DNA of 64,000 nucleotides from Treponema saccharophilum DSM 2985 (GCF_000255555.1 NZ_AGRW01000048.1:22362-86361); one strand, 5' to 3'; positions 7,379-16,126 are shown, counted from the first letter of the stretch. A program made the numbers and translations. Notes: generated by a model from the sequence alone, not told the origin.

Positions 7379-8320
7379 ATGAACGCAAAAGAGACAATAG
7401 TCATCCAGGCTCCGAAAAAGGACCTTTGGAAGGACGTAAAAAGACATTTTTCTGTCTATGCGCTGCTCATTATACCGGTCGTGTACTATGCTGTCTTGAA
7501 GTATGGTCCGATTATCAATGGACAGATTGCTTTTAAGGAATTCTTCCCGAAACAGGGCGTTTGGGGAAGCGTGTGGGTCGGCTTTGACAACTTCGTGTCG
7601 TTTGTCCAATCCTTTTATTTCGGGGAGCTTCTCAGGAACACTATTCTGTACAGCATAGCTAAGCTTTGTGTTTCCGTTCCGCTTTCGATTATCCTTTCGG
7701 TGGCTTTGTACGAATGTACGCATGATGTTCTCCGACGCGTTGTCCAGACGCTCGCGTATCTTCCGCACTTCCTTTCGTGGGTTATCATGTACGGTATCTT
7801 GCTCATTCTCCTCGCTCCCGGCGACGGTCTTGTGAATGACGTAATCAAGTTTTTCGGCGGTCAGACGGTTGACTTCCTTACCAACGTCCATACGTTCCCT
7901 GTAATCGTCATCATTTCCGATGCGTGGAAGGAAATGGGATGGGCGGCAATCATCTTTATCGCGGCGCTTATGGGAATCGACCCCTCGCTTTTCGAGGCGG
8001 CGATGGTCGAGGGTGCTTCTGCCGTGCAGCGCGTATGGTACATCACGCTGCCGTCAATCAAGCCGGTTATCGTCACGGTCGTCCTCCTCAAGCTCGGAAC
8101 GATTCTTGATGCCGGATTCAACCAGATGTTCATGCTGTATTCGGTTCCTGTCTATTCTGTCGCTGATATTATTGATACTTGGGTGTACCGTCAGGGTCTT
8201 CTTGAGTTCAAGTTTGCTTTGGCGACTGCCGTTGGTATCTTCAAGGGTGCAATCGGAATGCTCCTCGTCATGGTTTCCAACAAGATTGTCAAGAGACTTA
8301 CGGAGTCTTCACTTTTGTAA
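7379..8320 (+). CDS. ABC transporter permease, LplB type
   Basis: Predicted 313 aa inner-membrane permease of a carbohydrate importer (LplB/YteP-like half of CUT1-type systems). The N-terminal cytosolic tail is followed by about six membrane segments. The EAA loop that contacts the ATPase is clear: FEAAMVEGASAVQRVWYITL followed by PSIKPV. GAGG lies 6 nt before the ATG. It is first in the operon permease-permease-lipoprotein. No ATPase gene is present, as usual for this family, where a shared MsmX-like ATPase serves several importers. Linkage to uxaB and the regulator suggests pectin or rhamnogalacturonan oligomers as substrate; this is inference. Confidence 0.9.
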   Translation: MNAKETIVIQAPKKDLWKDVKRHFSVYALLIIPVVYYAVLKYGPIINGQIAFKEFFPKQGVWGSVWVGFDNFVSFVQSFYFGELLRNTILYSIAKLCVSVPLSIILSVALYECTHDVLRRVVQTLAYLPHFLSWVIMYGILLILLAPGDGLVNDVIKFFGGQTVDFLTNVHTFPVIVIISDAWKEMGWAAIIFIAALMGIDPSLFEAAMVEGASAVQRVWYITLPSIKPVIVTVVLLKLGTILDAGFNQMFMLYSVPVYSVADIIDTWVYRQGLLEFKFALATAVGIFKGAIGMLLVMVSNKIVKRLTESSLL

Positions 8321-8344
8321 TCATATTTTTACGAGGAGAAAAAA

Positions 8345-9256
8345 ATGGCAAAACCAAAGACAGTCAAACTGACGAACGGCGACCGCGCCTTTTACATCGG
8401 CGTGAATGCCTTCCTTATTTTCATCGGTCTTATCATTGCGATTCCGATGATTGCTACTATAACACAGTCAATCACGCCGAACGGTTTCCGCGGCACGACA
8501 TTCGACAAATTCATCCTTCGTCCGTACGACTTCGACAAGTCGGCGTTCGTTTGGGATGCCTCGGCGTACAAGGCGCTCCTTGGAAATAACGGTTTCATCC
8601 TTGCGTTCTGGAACTCGCTGAAAATCATGTCGTTCGGTGTCGTTACGGCTTTGGCTTTGACTATCCCGATGTCATATTGTATGTCAGTGCACGACCTTCC
8701 CGGCCGCAAAATCCTGAACTACTTCGTTCTGATTCCGTACTTGTTCAACATCGGTGTCATCCCGACATACTTGGTCGTCACAGACCTTCATCTTACGAAC
8801 CACCTCGCATCGGTTTTCATCCCCGGCGCGATCGGTACGTACAACTGCTTGATTATGCGCGGATTCTTCGAGGGAATCCCTGAATCGCTCAAGGAATCTG
8901 CCCGCATCGACGGTGCTGCCGAATGGTATGTCCTCGTTTCGATTATCCTTCCGCTTTCAAAGCCGATTATCATGACAATCGGTTTGTACTATGCGGTCGG
9001 TTTCTGGAACGACTTCATGCACCCGCTCCTCTACATCAACGAGTCAGCGCTGCAGCCGATGCCGATTTTGCTCCGCAACATCCTTCTTGGAAGCGCAATG
9101 GGCGAGAACCTCGATTCGAACGCGTTCGGCGATGCTTCCGTTCAGGCAATCAAGGCTGCTTCAGTCTTCATGTCCGCGATTCCGATGATGCTTGCGTATC
9201 CGTTCATTCAGAAATACTTCACCAAGGGAACAATGCTCGGTTCCGTTAAGGGTTGA
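8345..9256 (+). CDS. ABC transporter permease, YtcP type
   Basis: Predicted 303 aa, partner permease of the preceding protein. About six membrane segments; EAA-type loop with LKESARIDGAAEWYVLVSII and LPLSKPI, and a C-terminal QKYFTKGTMLGSVKG end that is characteristic of YtcP/LplC permeases. Starts 24 bp after the first permease with GAGGAG before the ATG. A long hairpin lies between this gene and the binding-protein gene and probably separates their expression levels. Confidence 0.9.
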   Translation: MAKPKTVKLTNGDRAFYIGVNAFLIFIGLIIAIPMIATITQSITPNGFRGTTFDKFILRPYDFDKSAFVWDASAYKALLGNNGFILAFWNSLKIMSFGVVTALALTIPMSYCMSVHDLPGRKILNYFVLIPYLFNIGVIPTYLVVTDLHLTNHLASVFIPGAIGTYNCLIMRGFFEGIPESLKESARIDGAAEWYVLVSIILPLSKPIIMTIGLYYAVGFWNDFMHPLLYINESALQPMPILLRNILLGSAMGENLDSNAFGDASVQAIKAASVFMSAIPMMLAYPFIQKYFTKGTMLGSVKG

Positions 9257-9262
9257 TTCATC

Positions 9263-9295
9263 AATATCACTGTGCATGGGTTGCACAGTGATATT
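9263..9295 (+). terminator. intercistronic hairpin (partial terminator)
   Basis: A perfect 14-bp stem, AATATCACTGTGCA with TGCACAGTGATATT and a 5-nt loop, followed by a weak TTTAT. Sitting inside the operon just before the binding-protein gene, it may end part of the transcripts or protect mRNA ends. Confidence 0.75.
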
Positions 9296-9328
9296 TTTAT
9301 AAAAAAATGTTTTCATTAGGAGGAAATG

Positions 9329-10936
9329 ATGAGAAACATGGTTAAAAACATGGCTCTTGCGGCTATGGTTCTTTCTATCGCATCGCTCGACTTCTCTTGT
9401 TCAAAAAACGGCGGAGAGGCAAAAGCGAGTGATAAACCAGTCGATATCGAACTTTGGTATGGTGCGGCTGTTACGGAAGCTGGTCCGCCGCCCGCTGACT
9501 GGGTTGGATACGGAATCATCAAGGAAAAGCTGAACATCAATCTCAATATGTCGGCGCTTCCGTCATCAGAGAACGACCAGGATCAGAAAATCAACGCGGC
9601 AGGTGCTGCTAATGCCCTTCCGGATATCTTCATGGTTTCAAACAAGGTTCTTCCGAGGCTTGTCGAGAACCAGCTTTTGGCGAACGTCGATGATATGTAC
9701 GATATGATGCCCGGCCGCACTTCAAAGCTTTATGATGCAAGCGCAAAGGCGTTCACGTCTTTCACCGTTCAGGAGAAGGGCAAGACTGTCACCCATTCAT
9801 ACGGTTTGGCTCAGCCCGGTTCAATCGTCCGCAACGAGGGCGTTCTTATCCGCAAGGACTGGCTCGACAAGCTCGGCCTTTCTGTTCCGAAAACGACAGA
9901 CGAATTCCTTGAAGTCATGAAGGCATTCACCTACAAGGATCCTGATGGAAACGGAAAGGATGATACGTACGGAATCGGCGGATATCTTGAGGTTTCTGCT
10001 ACGAACGAAGGTCTCGGAAGACGCTTCGATCCTATTTTCGGTGCTTTTGGCGTGGCCGGAACATGGAACCTCTCTTCTGTCGAGACTGCCGGACTCAACA
10101 TCAACAAGCCCGAGTACTACGACGCGATGGAATTCTTCAAGAAGATTATCGACGAGAAAGTCATCGACCCGAACTGGTTGGCTTACAAGAAGGATGATTT
10201 CCGCGCTGCTTGGAAGCAGGGCCGCTTCGGAATCATGCGCGAGCAGAACGCCGCTTACTCTTCAAAGTCAAACTACGCTCCGTTCGACAAGAACTTCCCC
10301 GAGGGCGAGTGGATTATCGTAAATCCGCCGGTTGGACCGTCAGGAAAGTCTTCTGTCGGAACGTACTCACAGTCATACCGCATTTACGCTGTTTCTCAGA
10401 AGGCTGCTTCTGAAGGAAAGAAAGCCGCTATCGCGAAGCTCCTTGAGTGGATGTCTTCAGACGAAGGCTACTATCTCCTCGGATGGGGTGTCGAGGGCGT
10501 GAACTACACGAAGAACGCTCAGGGTGTTCCGACCGCCGACAATCTCCCCGACCCGAACCTCGCTTACACGAGCTCTGCTGCCCAGCCGCTCACGCAGCTC
10601 CGCAACATGGTTTACTACAATTCGGATATCGAGCTTGCTTCACGCTACCCGAACTACATCACTGAAGTTTCCAAGAAAGAGATGAAGGGTCTTGAGGTTC
10701 TCCGCACGATGCAGTCAAAGCCGTGGACGGCTTGCATCGGACAGGACAAGATGCCCCAGCCGGGCGCAGACCTTGAGCGCTTCTATCAGCAGGGTGTCGT
10801 CGAGTTCTTCACCGGAAAGCGCGAGCTTACAAAAGAGAACTGGGCTAAATTCCTTGAGGATTTCAACAAGCTCGGTGGTGCTGATTGGGAAAAGAACGGT
10901 ATCGCTCTTGCAAAAGAGAACCGCTTCATCAAATAA
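9329..10936 (+). CDS. ABC transporter substrate-binding lipoprotein, LplA/YtcQ type
   Basis: Predicted 535 aa extracytoplasmic solute-binding lipoprotein. The N-terminus is a hydrophobic signal ending in SLDFSCSKNG, with the Cys as lipid anchor. The mature part is a large type-1 solute-binding fold (VDIELWYGAAV, GYGIIKEKLNINLNM, LPDIFMVSN, GVLIRKDWLDKLGL). AGGAGG at 9318-9323 favours the ATG at 9329 (5 nt) over the ATG at 9326 (2 nt). It is the last gene of the importer operon and has its own upstream hairpin and a strong downstream terminator. Pectin-derived oligosaccharides are the likely ligand from context. Confidence 0.92.
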   Translation: MRNMVKNMALAAMVLSIASLDFSCSKNGGEAKASDKPVDIELWYGAAVTEAGPPPADWVGYGIIKEKLNINLNMSALPSSENDQDQKINAAGAANALPDIFMVSNKVLPRLVENQLLANVDDMYDMMPGRTSKLYDASAKAFTSFTVQEKGKTVTHSYGLAQPGSIVRNEGVLIRKDWLDKLGLSVPKTTDEFLEVMKAFTYKDPDGNGKDDTYGIGGYLEVSATNEGLGRRFDPIFGAFGVAGTWNLSSVETAGLNINKPEYYDAMEFFKKIIDEKVIDPNWLAYKKDDFRAAWKQGRFGIMREQNAAYSSKSNYAPFDKNFPEGEWIIVNPPVGPSGKSSVGTYSQSYRIYAVSQKAASEGKKAAIAKLLEWMSSDEGYYLLGWGVEGVNYTKNAQGVPTADNLPDPNLAYTSSAAQPLTQLRNMVYYNSDIELASRYPNYITEVSKKEMKGLEVLRTMQSKPWTACIGQDKMPQPGADLERFYQQGVVEFFTGKRELTKENWAKFLEDFNKLGGADWEKNGIALAKENRFIK

Positions 10937-10966
10937 TGTCGTTCGACTGACATAATTTTGATTGGG

Positions 10967-11003
10967 AGTGTCCGAAAGCATGTGTTTTCGGACACTTTTT
11001 TTT
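10967..11003 (+). terminator. Rho-independent terminator of the importer operon
   Basis: AGTGTCCGAAA (10967-10977) pairs with TTTCGGACACT, ending at 10996, and is followed by T-rich sequence. Confidence 0.92.
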
Positions 11004-11018
11004 TGTTTTTTTCTTTTG

Positions 11019-11024
11019 TATAGT
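11019..11024 (+). promoter_or_regulatory. -10 box giving a leaderless start
   Basis: TATAGT lies 6 nt before the ATG at 11031 and no Shine-Dalgarno is present, so transcription should begin at or next to the start codon. Confidence 0.55.
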
Positions 11025-11030
11025 TTTGGA

Positions 11031-11801
11031 ATGAAAAACAAACACACAAACGAACTTGCCGTCTGCGGTTTTGAGGCGGTAAAGGCTCTCGCAAAAATTC
11101 ATCCGGAGTCGATACGGCGTTTTTATTACAATGACGAGAGGACAATGCCGTTCGCGGATTTGTTCCGCTTTCTTGCATCAAAGAGAATTCCATACAATAA
11201 GGTCGAGGACGCCGAGCTTGAGAAGCTGAGCGGAACCGTCCATCATCAGGGCGTCGTCGCCATGATTGAGCAGCCGGAAATCCCCCATCTCACGACGGGA
11301 ATTGCCGAGGAATGGATTTCCCGGAACGAGTCCGCGCTTCTGCTCGACAGGGTCGGCAACGCGAACAATCTCGGCGCGATTGTCAGGAGTGCGGCTTTTT
11401 TCGGCTTCAAGAATGTCGTCATCCCGCTTGACGAGGCGCAAAGTTCCGTCACGACAAGTTCCTATCGCGTCGCCCAGGGCGGCATGGAATACGTGAACGT
11501 TTATTCGATTCGCTCCATATCGAAGCTTCTTGGCGCGATGAAAGGAAAGATGGTCCGGTTCGGCACTGATGTCCGCGCGAAGACCACCGTCGATAAAATT
11601 CCGGGCTTGTGCGAGAAGAAACCCGCGCTCATCGTCCTCGGGAATGAAGAGCACGGTATTTCCGACGAAGTCCGCGCGAACTGCGACTATCTCATCCTCA
11701 TTCCGTTTTCCGACGGGCTTGAGGAGAAGCGCCCGATTGAAAGTCTCAACGTCGCGCAGGCAGCGTCAATCGTCCTTTACGAATGCCGGAAGCTCAAGTG
11801 A
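11031..11801 (+). CDS. SpoU/TrmH-family RNA 2'-O-methyltransferase
   Basis: Predicted 256 aa. An N-terminal substrate-binding domain (VCGFEAVKALAKIHPESIRR, HHQGVVAMIEQP) is followed by the SPOUT knot. All three SpoU motifs are present: NANNLGAIVRSAAFFGFKNV, IVLGNEEHGIS and IPFSDGLEEKRPIESLNVAQ. It uses S-adenosylmethionine to methylate a ribose 2'-OH, probably in 23S rRNA or tRNA; the RlmB-like layout favours rRNA, but the nucleotide is not determinable. The start at 11031 is chosen because the upstream extension runs through the previous terminator. It is a single-gene unit. Confidence 0.85.
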   Translation: MKNKHTNELAVCGFEAVKALAKIHPESIRRFYYNDERTMPFADLFRFLASKRIPYNKVEDAELEKLSGTVHHQGVVAMIEQPEIPHLTTGIAEEWISRNESALLLDRVGNANNLGAIVRSAAFFGFKNVVIPLDEAQSSVTTSSYRVAQGGMEYVNVYSIRSISKLLGAMKGKMVRFGTDVRAKTTVDKIPGLCEKKPALIVLGNEEHGISDEVRANCDYLILIPFSDGLEEKRPIESLNVAQAASIVLYECRKLK

Positions 11802-11820
11802 TTTTTCTGCAGTGAACGAA

Positions 11821-11864
11821 AAACGCTCCCGATGGTTGCGGTACCGCTTCGGGAGCGTTTTTTG
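11821..11864. terminator. bidirectional terminator
   Basis: AACGCTCCCGA (11823-11833) pairs with TCGGGAGCGTT (11850-11860), with A run before and T run after. It serves the methyltransferase gene and, on the other strand, cysK. Confidence 0.85.
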
Positions 11865-11953
11865 CGCTGTTTTGAAAAGCCCCTGCCGGTAAACAAGGCC
11901 GACTTATTTTTTGACGTACCGAGCAGGTTTACTATGTGCTATCAGCCTTTTTG

Positions 11954-12886
11954 TCAGTCGTTGAAAAGCGGCGTCGAAAGATAGCGGTCGCCCGAGTCGG
12001 GAAGAAGGACGACGATTGTCTTTCCCTCGAATTCGGGGCGTTTTGCGACTTCGATTGCAGCCCACAAAGCCGCGCCCGACGAAATCCCCGTGAGGAATCC
12101 TTCCGTCTTGCCGAGCATTTTTCCCGTCGTGATTGCGTCCTCGTTTTCGACGGCGATGATTTCATCGTAGATGCCCGTGTCGAGCGTTTTCGGGATGAAT
12201 CCCGCGCCGATTCCCTGGATTTTGTGTGGGCCGGGCGTTCCTTTTGAGAGGACTGCCGACGTCGCAGGCTCTATCGCGAAAACTTTCAGATTCGGATTCT
12301 TCGATTTGAGGAATTTTCCGATGCCGCTTATCGTTCCGCCCGTTCCGACACCCGCAACGAACGCGTCGACCGTTCCGTCCGTGTCTTCCCAGATTTCAGG
12401 CCCCGTCGATTCGCTGTGGCACTGCGGGTTCACGGGGTTTTCGAACTGACCCGGAATGAAGCTGTTCGGCGTGTGCTTCGCGAGTTCCTCCGCTTTTGCG
12501 ATTGCGCCCTTCATTCCCTTCGCGCCTTCGGTGAGGACGATTTGCGCTCCGTACGCCTTGAGGAGGTTCCGCCGCTCGGCGGACATCGTCTCCGGCATCG
12601 TCAGGATTACCTTTAGCCCGTAGCTTGCCGCGACCGCTGCAAGCCCGATTCCTGTGTTTCCGGAAGTCGGCTCGATGATGACGGAATCCTTCGTCAGCGC
12701 GCCGGATTTGAGCGCGTCGTCAATCATCGCCTTCGCGATTCTGTCCTTCACGCTTCCCGCCGGATTGAAATATTCGAGTTTTGCGATGAGCCGAGCCTTG
12801 AGAAGGAATTTCTTCTCGATGTTCCCGAGCTCGATGAGCGGTGTGTGCCCAATCAAGTCCGTGATTTTGGATGCGATTTTTGCCAT
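11954..12886 (-). CDS. cysK: cysteine synthase A (O-acetylserine sulfhydrylase)
   Basis: Predicted 310 aa PLP enzyme that makes cysteine from O-acetylserine and sulfide in the cytosol. Visible landmarks are the PLP lysine in NPAGSVKDR, the substrate loop EPTSGNTGIGLAA, the asparagine/glutamine loop FENPVNPQCHSESTGPEIW, the phosphate-binding GVGTGGTISGIG, and LLPDSGDRYLST at the C-terminus. Length is normal for CysK. GGAGGAAAAA precedes the ATG. An Rrf2 regulator lies upstream in the same direction, which suggests sulfur-dependent control as in the CymR/CysK pairing; whether that mechanism applies here is unknown. Confidence 0.95.
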   Translation of the reverse strand: MAKIASKITDLIGHTPLIELGNIEKKFLLKARLIAKLEYFNPAGSVKDRIAKAMIDDALKSGALTKDSVIIEPTSGNTGIGLAAVAASYGLKVILTMPETMSAERRNLLKAYGAQIVLTEGAKGMKGAIAKAEELAKHTPNSFIPGQFENPVNPQCHSESTGPEIWEDTDGTVDAFVAGVGTGGTISGIGKFLKSKNPNLKVFAIEPATSAVLSKGTPGPHKIQGIGAGFIPKTLDTGIYDEIIAVENEDAITTGKMLGKTEGFLTGISSGAALWAAIEVAKRPEFEGKTIVVLLPDSGDRYLSTPLFND

Positions 12887-12969
12887 TTTTTCCTCCGATT
12901 TTTTATTTTGGTGCGTCCGGAAAAACGGCTGATTGAAACCGTTCCGTTCCGGCCGTGCTTTTTTTTATA

Positions 12970-13005
12970 AAACATGTTCGCAAACTTCAGTTTCTGAACA
13001 TGTTT
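12970..13005. promoter_or_regulatory. 10-bp inverted repeat upstream of cysK
   Basis: AAACATGTTC and GAACATGTTT are separated by 16 bp, 84 bp upstream of cysK. It may be an operator for the neighbouring Rrf2 protein, or a single-hairpin relative of the dispersed CCTGTTC/GAACAGG elements found elsewhere in the window. Confidence 0.5.
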
Positions 13006-13050
13006 ATTGATTTTCGCCCGCCATCATATGCGAAAACTGCGCATTGAATA

Positions 13051-13087
13051 ACAGCCTGCGCGGAGCAGTATTTTCCGGGCAGGCTGT
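13051..13087 (-). terminator. weak terminator-like hairpin after the Rrf2 gene
   Basis: ACAGCCTGC pairs with GCAGGCTGT across an 19-nt loop. On the minus strand it is followed only by TTATTC, so termination may be partial and cysK may be co-transcribed. Confidence 0.5.
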
Positions 13088-13092
13088 CGTTC

Positions 13093-13512
13093 CTATAGTT
13101 CGTTGAGTTTTCCCGTCACGAGGTCTTCAAGCGTTATCCCTGACATGAAATTGGCGATTGTGTCGTTGAGCTTCTTCCACATCGGAAGCGTCTGGCAGAT
13201 GTCCTTTTTTGGACAGAAATTTTCCGGGCCGTCGAGGCATGCTACCGGGGCGAGGCTTCCTTCCGTTATGTGAAGGATTTCGCCGATTTTATAGTCTGCC
13301 GGTTTCTTGGACAGCTTGTATCCGCCCTGCGGTCCGCGGACGCTTGTCAGCAGCCCGAATTTGCTGAGCAGCGCCGTTATCTGCTCAAGATATTTGACTG
13401 AAATCTCCTGCCGTTGCGAGATGTCTTTTAGCGCGATGTATTCGCCGTTGTCGTGCTGCGCCAGGTCTATCATGAACCTGAGCGCATACCTTCCTCTTGT
13501 AGAAATCTTCAT
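13093..13512 (-). CDS. Rrf2-family transcriptional regulator with candidate Fe-S cysteines
   Basis: Predicted 139 aa. The N-terminal winged helix is typical of Rrf2 (MKISTRGRYALRFMIDLAQH, ISVKYLEQITALLSKFGLL, SVRGPQGGYKLS). The loop CLDGPENFCPKKDIC supplies three cysteines spaced x7 and x5, near the x5/x5 pattern that holds [2Fe-2S] in IscR, so an Fe-S sensor is possible, whereas CymR-type sulfur regulators lack this set. It lies upstream of cysK on the same strand. An extended -10 (TGCTATAAT) is found at 13641-13646 on the minus strand. Confidence 0.9.
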   Translation of the reverse strand: MKISTRGRYALRFMIDLAQHDNGEYIALKDISQRQEISVKYLEQITALLSKFGLLTSVRGPQGGYKLSKKPADYKIGEILHITEGSLAPVACLDGPENFCPKKDICQTLPMWKKLNDTIANFMSGITLEDLVTGKLNEL

Positions 13513-13640
13513 GTTTGCTCCGTGTGTGTGCGCTTCCCGGAAGATGGAGGCATTCCCGAGATATGCCAGCAGAATACGAAAACCATTCTCTTTTGATGCT
13601 GCCGTTTTCCGATAAGCGCGGGAATTCTTTTTCGTCGGAG

Positions 13641-13646
13641 ATTATA
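13641..13646 (-). promoter_or_regulatory. extended -10 promoter of the Rrf2 gene
   Basis: On the minus strand this reads TATAAT preceded by TGC, i.e. an extended -10. The -35 is poor. Confidence 0.55.
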
Positions 13647-13723
13647 GCACAGAAATATTTATTAGAAAATTGCTAGGAATTGTCGGATAGAATATTTTGC
13701 CTTCGCGACTGCAAAATTTCGCG

Positions 13724-13751
13724 AAAAAAAAAGCGCGTCCGGTTTGGGCGC
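13724..13751 (-). terminator. terminator of KDG kinase gene
   Basis: GCGCG with CGCGC plus an inner CC/GG pairing form the stem, followed on the minus strand by nine T. Confidence 0.75.
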
Positions 13752-13772
13752 GCCCCGCGTTTTCGCATTCCG

Positions 13773-14804
13773 CTAGCGGTTCATTTCGGATTGCTTTCCC
13801 TTTGTCTGATGGCCTTTTATTATCGATGATATCTCGTTGAAGTCGGAGAGGGGAAGGTCGCCCGCAATCGTGTTTTTCGTCGCGCAGGTGGCGTTTCCGA
13901 ACTCCATCGCCTTTTTCGGGTCGCCGTATTTGAGCAGACCGAAAAGGACGCCCGAGCAGTACGCGTCGCCGCTTCCGATTCTGTCGACGACGTCGATATC
14001 CTTGTACGGCTCTTCCGTATAGAACGTGTCCTCCGCCTTCGAATAGATGAGCGACGTGAACGAATGGATTTTCGGGCTGATGACCTCGCGCTCGCTCGAG
14101 GCGATGAAGCGGATATTCGGGAAGTCGCGGCAGAATTCGCGGTGCATTTCTTCAAGCGTGCCCGTTTTCTGGAACATCCGGCGGCAGCTTTCCTCCGATA
14201 TGAAAAGCACGTCGATGAACGGCAGAATCTGCTTTATCGTCGTGCGCGCGGTTTCCTCGTCCCAAAGGTTCGCGCGGTAGTTGACGTCGAACGCGATTTC
14301 CGCGCCCGCTTCCTTGAACCGCTTTATAAGTTCGATTGCAAGAACGCGCGTGTTTTCGCTGAGGGCGAGCGTTATGCCTGACGTGTAGAACATCCGCGTT
14401 TTTCCGTAGATGTCCTCGGGTATTTCGTCGAGCGTGATTTTCGTTATGGATGAATGGCGGCGGTCGTAGACGACGGTCGGTTTTCTGGGGTATGCGCCGT
14501 TCTCGTAATAGTAGATTCCGAGCCGCGCGTCCGGTGAATCATCGTATATGATGAAATCGTCCGAGACAGACGAAAAGCGAATGCGGTTCTTTACGAACGT
14601 CCCGAGCTCGTTTCTCGGAAGCCGCGTGATTATTCCGGAGCGGAGCCCGAGCAACGACACGCCTGACGCCACGTTCAGCTCCGCGCCTCCTGCGTGCTTT
14701 TCGAAGATGTCGCTGCGGAATATGCGTCCGTTTGACGGCGGTGAAAGGCGGAGCATGGTCTCGCCGAACGTTATCAAGTCGAATTTTTTTGTCTGCTGTT
14801 CCAT
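13773..14804 (-). CDS. kdgK: 2-keto-3-deoxygluconate kinase (PfkB family)
   Basis: Predicted 343 aa. PfkB-family sugar kinase with the KDG-kinase style N-terminus (LITFGETMLRLSPP), the substrate-binding GGAELNVASGVSLLG and the catalytic anion-hole motif RIGSGDAYCSGVLFGL. It phosphorylates 2-keto-3-deoxygluconate to KDPG, the step after dehydration of altronate or mannonate, so it acts downstream of UxaB. A much longer upstream frame exists but overlaps the divergent promoter region; GGAGA sits 8 nt before the ATG at 14804 and decides the start. The KDPG aldolase gene is not in the window. It stands as its own unit with a terminator. Confidence 0.88.
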   Translation of the reverse strand: MEQQTKKFDLITFGETMLRLSPPSNGRIFRSDIFEKHAGGAELNVASGVSLLGLRSGIITRLPRNELGTFVKNRIRFSSVSDDFIIYDDSPDARLGIYYYENGAYPRKPTVVYDRRHSSITKITLDEIPEDIYGKTRMFYTSGITLALSENTRVLAIELIKRFKEAGAEIAFDVNYRANLWDEETARTTIKQILPFIDVLFISEESCRRMFQKTGTLEEMHREFCRDFPNIRFIASSEREVISPKIHSFTSLIYSKAEDTFYTEEPYKDIDVVDRIGSGDAYCSGVLFGLLKYGDPKKAMEFGNATCATKNTIAGDLPLSDFNEISSIIKGHQTKGKQSEMNR

Positions 14805-14980
14805 AAAAATCTCCAGGAGAATTGATTTCCGTATTCTAGCCGTTACGAGGACAGTTCGCAATGAATCCCCGTGCTGTGATTTTCCAAGATTCCGCACTTT
14901 CCCGCGTTTCGCCGCCGATTTTCTTGCGGCTGTCATAAATCCGCCATTTGCTCGTCGTTTACTTTTGGGTTTCCGTCGAA

Positions 14981-14986
14981 TATACT
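14981..14986 (+). promoter_or_regulatory. -10 box giving a leaderless start
   Basis: TATACT ends 8 nt before the ATG at 14995, with no Shine-Dalgarno between them. Confidence 0.5.
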
Positions 14987-14994
14987 TACAAACC

Positions 14995-16008
14995 ATGAGC
15001 GAATTGAACGAACAGGCCGTCGTGGATGAAGCAGATGACGAAAAGGAGTCCCTCAGGGATTTTTTCAAAAGCAAGGGACTTTTCATAATAATATGGCTGT
15101 TCTGTTTCGTCGTGGTTTCCATCGTCTTTCTCGTGAAGCTGGACGACATCAAGACAAATCTGAAAGACACGCGTTTTTTTGAGCGGATTTTCGGCTCGAC
15201 ACCCGTTTTTATAGAAAATCACGTCAGCAAAAAGGAAAAGCAGAAAACGGACCTCGGGGAAAAAGAGACTGTCATCAACATAGACAAGATTTCCGGAAGG
15301 AACGTTCCCCGCGGCGACGATATTTCCGAGACGATTCCGATGGAGGAATCCGTGTGGAGCCGTCCGACGGAATCGCTTGCCGAGGAGCCGCCCGCCGACG
15401 TTCAGCAGCCCGGCGATGACGTGGGTGCCGCCGGAATCGATTATGAAATTCCGACCGAGGAGCAGCCTGCCGCAGAAGTTGAGCCGCCCGCCGTGTATCC
15501 CGTGGAGGAGGAATTCATCCCGAAAAGCCTTCCCGTGGACAATTCCGTTTTTGAGGAGAAGCCCGTCCGTTCGCTCGCGGACGTGCAGATGATGAACGCG
15601 AAGCTCTGGTTCGTTTCCGTTGATGCCGACGGAAGGATTACCCGCCGCCAATGCACGAGGCGCATCGTCAAGGCGGACGCGCCGCTCACGAACAACATAA
15701 AGCTGATTCTGCAGGGCCCCGACTCGCGGGAATTGGACGACGGGTGCATGTCGCTCATTCCGAACGGCACGCGCCTCATTACGGCGCTCGTAAAAGACGG
15801 CGTCGCGTTCCTCAACTTCAGCCCGGAATTCGAGAGCAACAGGCTCGGCGCGGAAGGATACCTTGCGCAGCTTCAGCAGGTCGTTTTCACCTCGACGGAA
15901 TTCGCGACCGTAAAAAGCGTGCAGATTCTTATAGACGGGCACAAAAAGGAAACGCTCGGCGACGGCGTGTGGATCGGCTCGCCGCTTTCGCGCTCCGATT
16001 TCAAGTGA
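14995..16008 (+). CDS. membrane-anchored GerMN-domain protein
   Basis: Predicted 337 aa. A short charged cytosolic N-terminus is followed by one membrane helix (~29-48, GLFIIIWLFCFVVVSIVFLV). A ~140-residue Pro/Glu-rich linker leads to a C-terminal GerMN-like domain (from ~200). That domain shows MNAKLWFVSVDADGRITRR, NNIKLILQGP, LIPNGTRLITALVKDGVAFL and VFTSTEFATVKSVQILIDG. GerMN domains occur in spore germination proteins and, outside spore formers, in envelope proteins of unknown role, including in spirochaetes. The domain should face the periplasm. Divergently oriented from kdgK; single-gene unit with terminator. Confidence 0.8.
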   Translation: MSELNEQAVVDEADDEKESLRDFFKSKGLFIIIWLFCFVVVSIVFLVKLDDIKTNLKDTRFFERIFGSTPVFIENHVSKKEKQKTDLGEKETVINIDKISGRNVPRGDDISETIPMEESVWSRPTESLAEEPPADVQQPGDDVGAAGIDYEIPTEEQPAAEVEPPAVYPVEEEFIPKSLPVDNSVFEEKPVRSLADVQMMNAKLWFVSVDADGRITRRQCTRRIVKADAPLTNNIKLILQGPDSRELDDGCMSLIPNGTRLITALVKDGVAFLNFSPEFESNRLGAEGYLAQLQQVVFTSTEFATVKSVQILIDGHKKETLGDGVWIGSPLSRSDFK

Positions 16009-16033
16009 TTCGCCCGTTTTGGGAAAGCCAAAC

Positions 16034-16071
16034 AAAAAGCAGCCTGAGGAAAAATTCCCCGGCTGCTTTTT
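16034..16071 (+). terminator. Rho-independent terminator
   Basis: AAAAAGCAGCC pairs with GGCTGCTTTTT; the loop is 16 nt. Confidence 0.85.
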
Positions 16072-16126
16072 CGCTTTTAGGCTCGTTTCCGATTTCAGTA
16101 CCTTTGTGCCATTCCAGATATCAGTA

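Noticed and set aside
14805..15170. N-terminal extension of KDG kinase
   Set aside because: The extension is Ser/Arg-rich and overlaps the GerMN gene's start; a ribosome-binding site supports the start at 14804.
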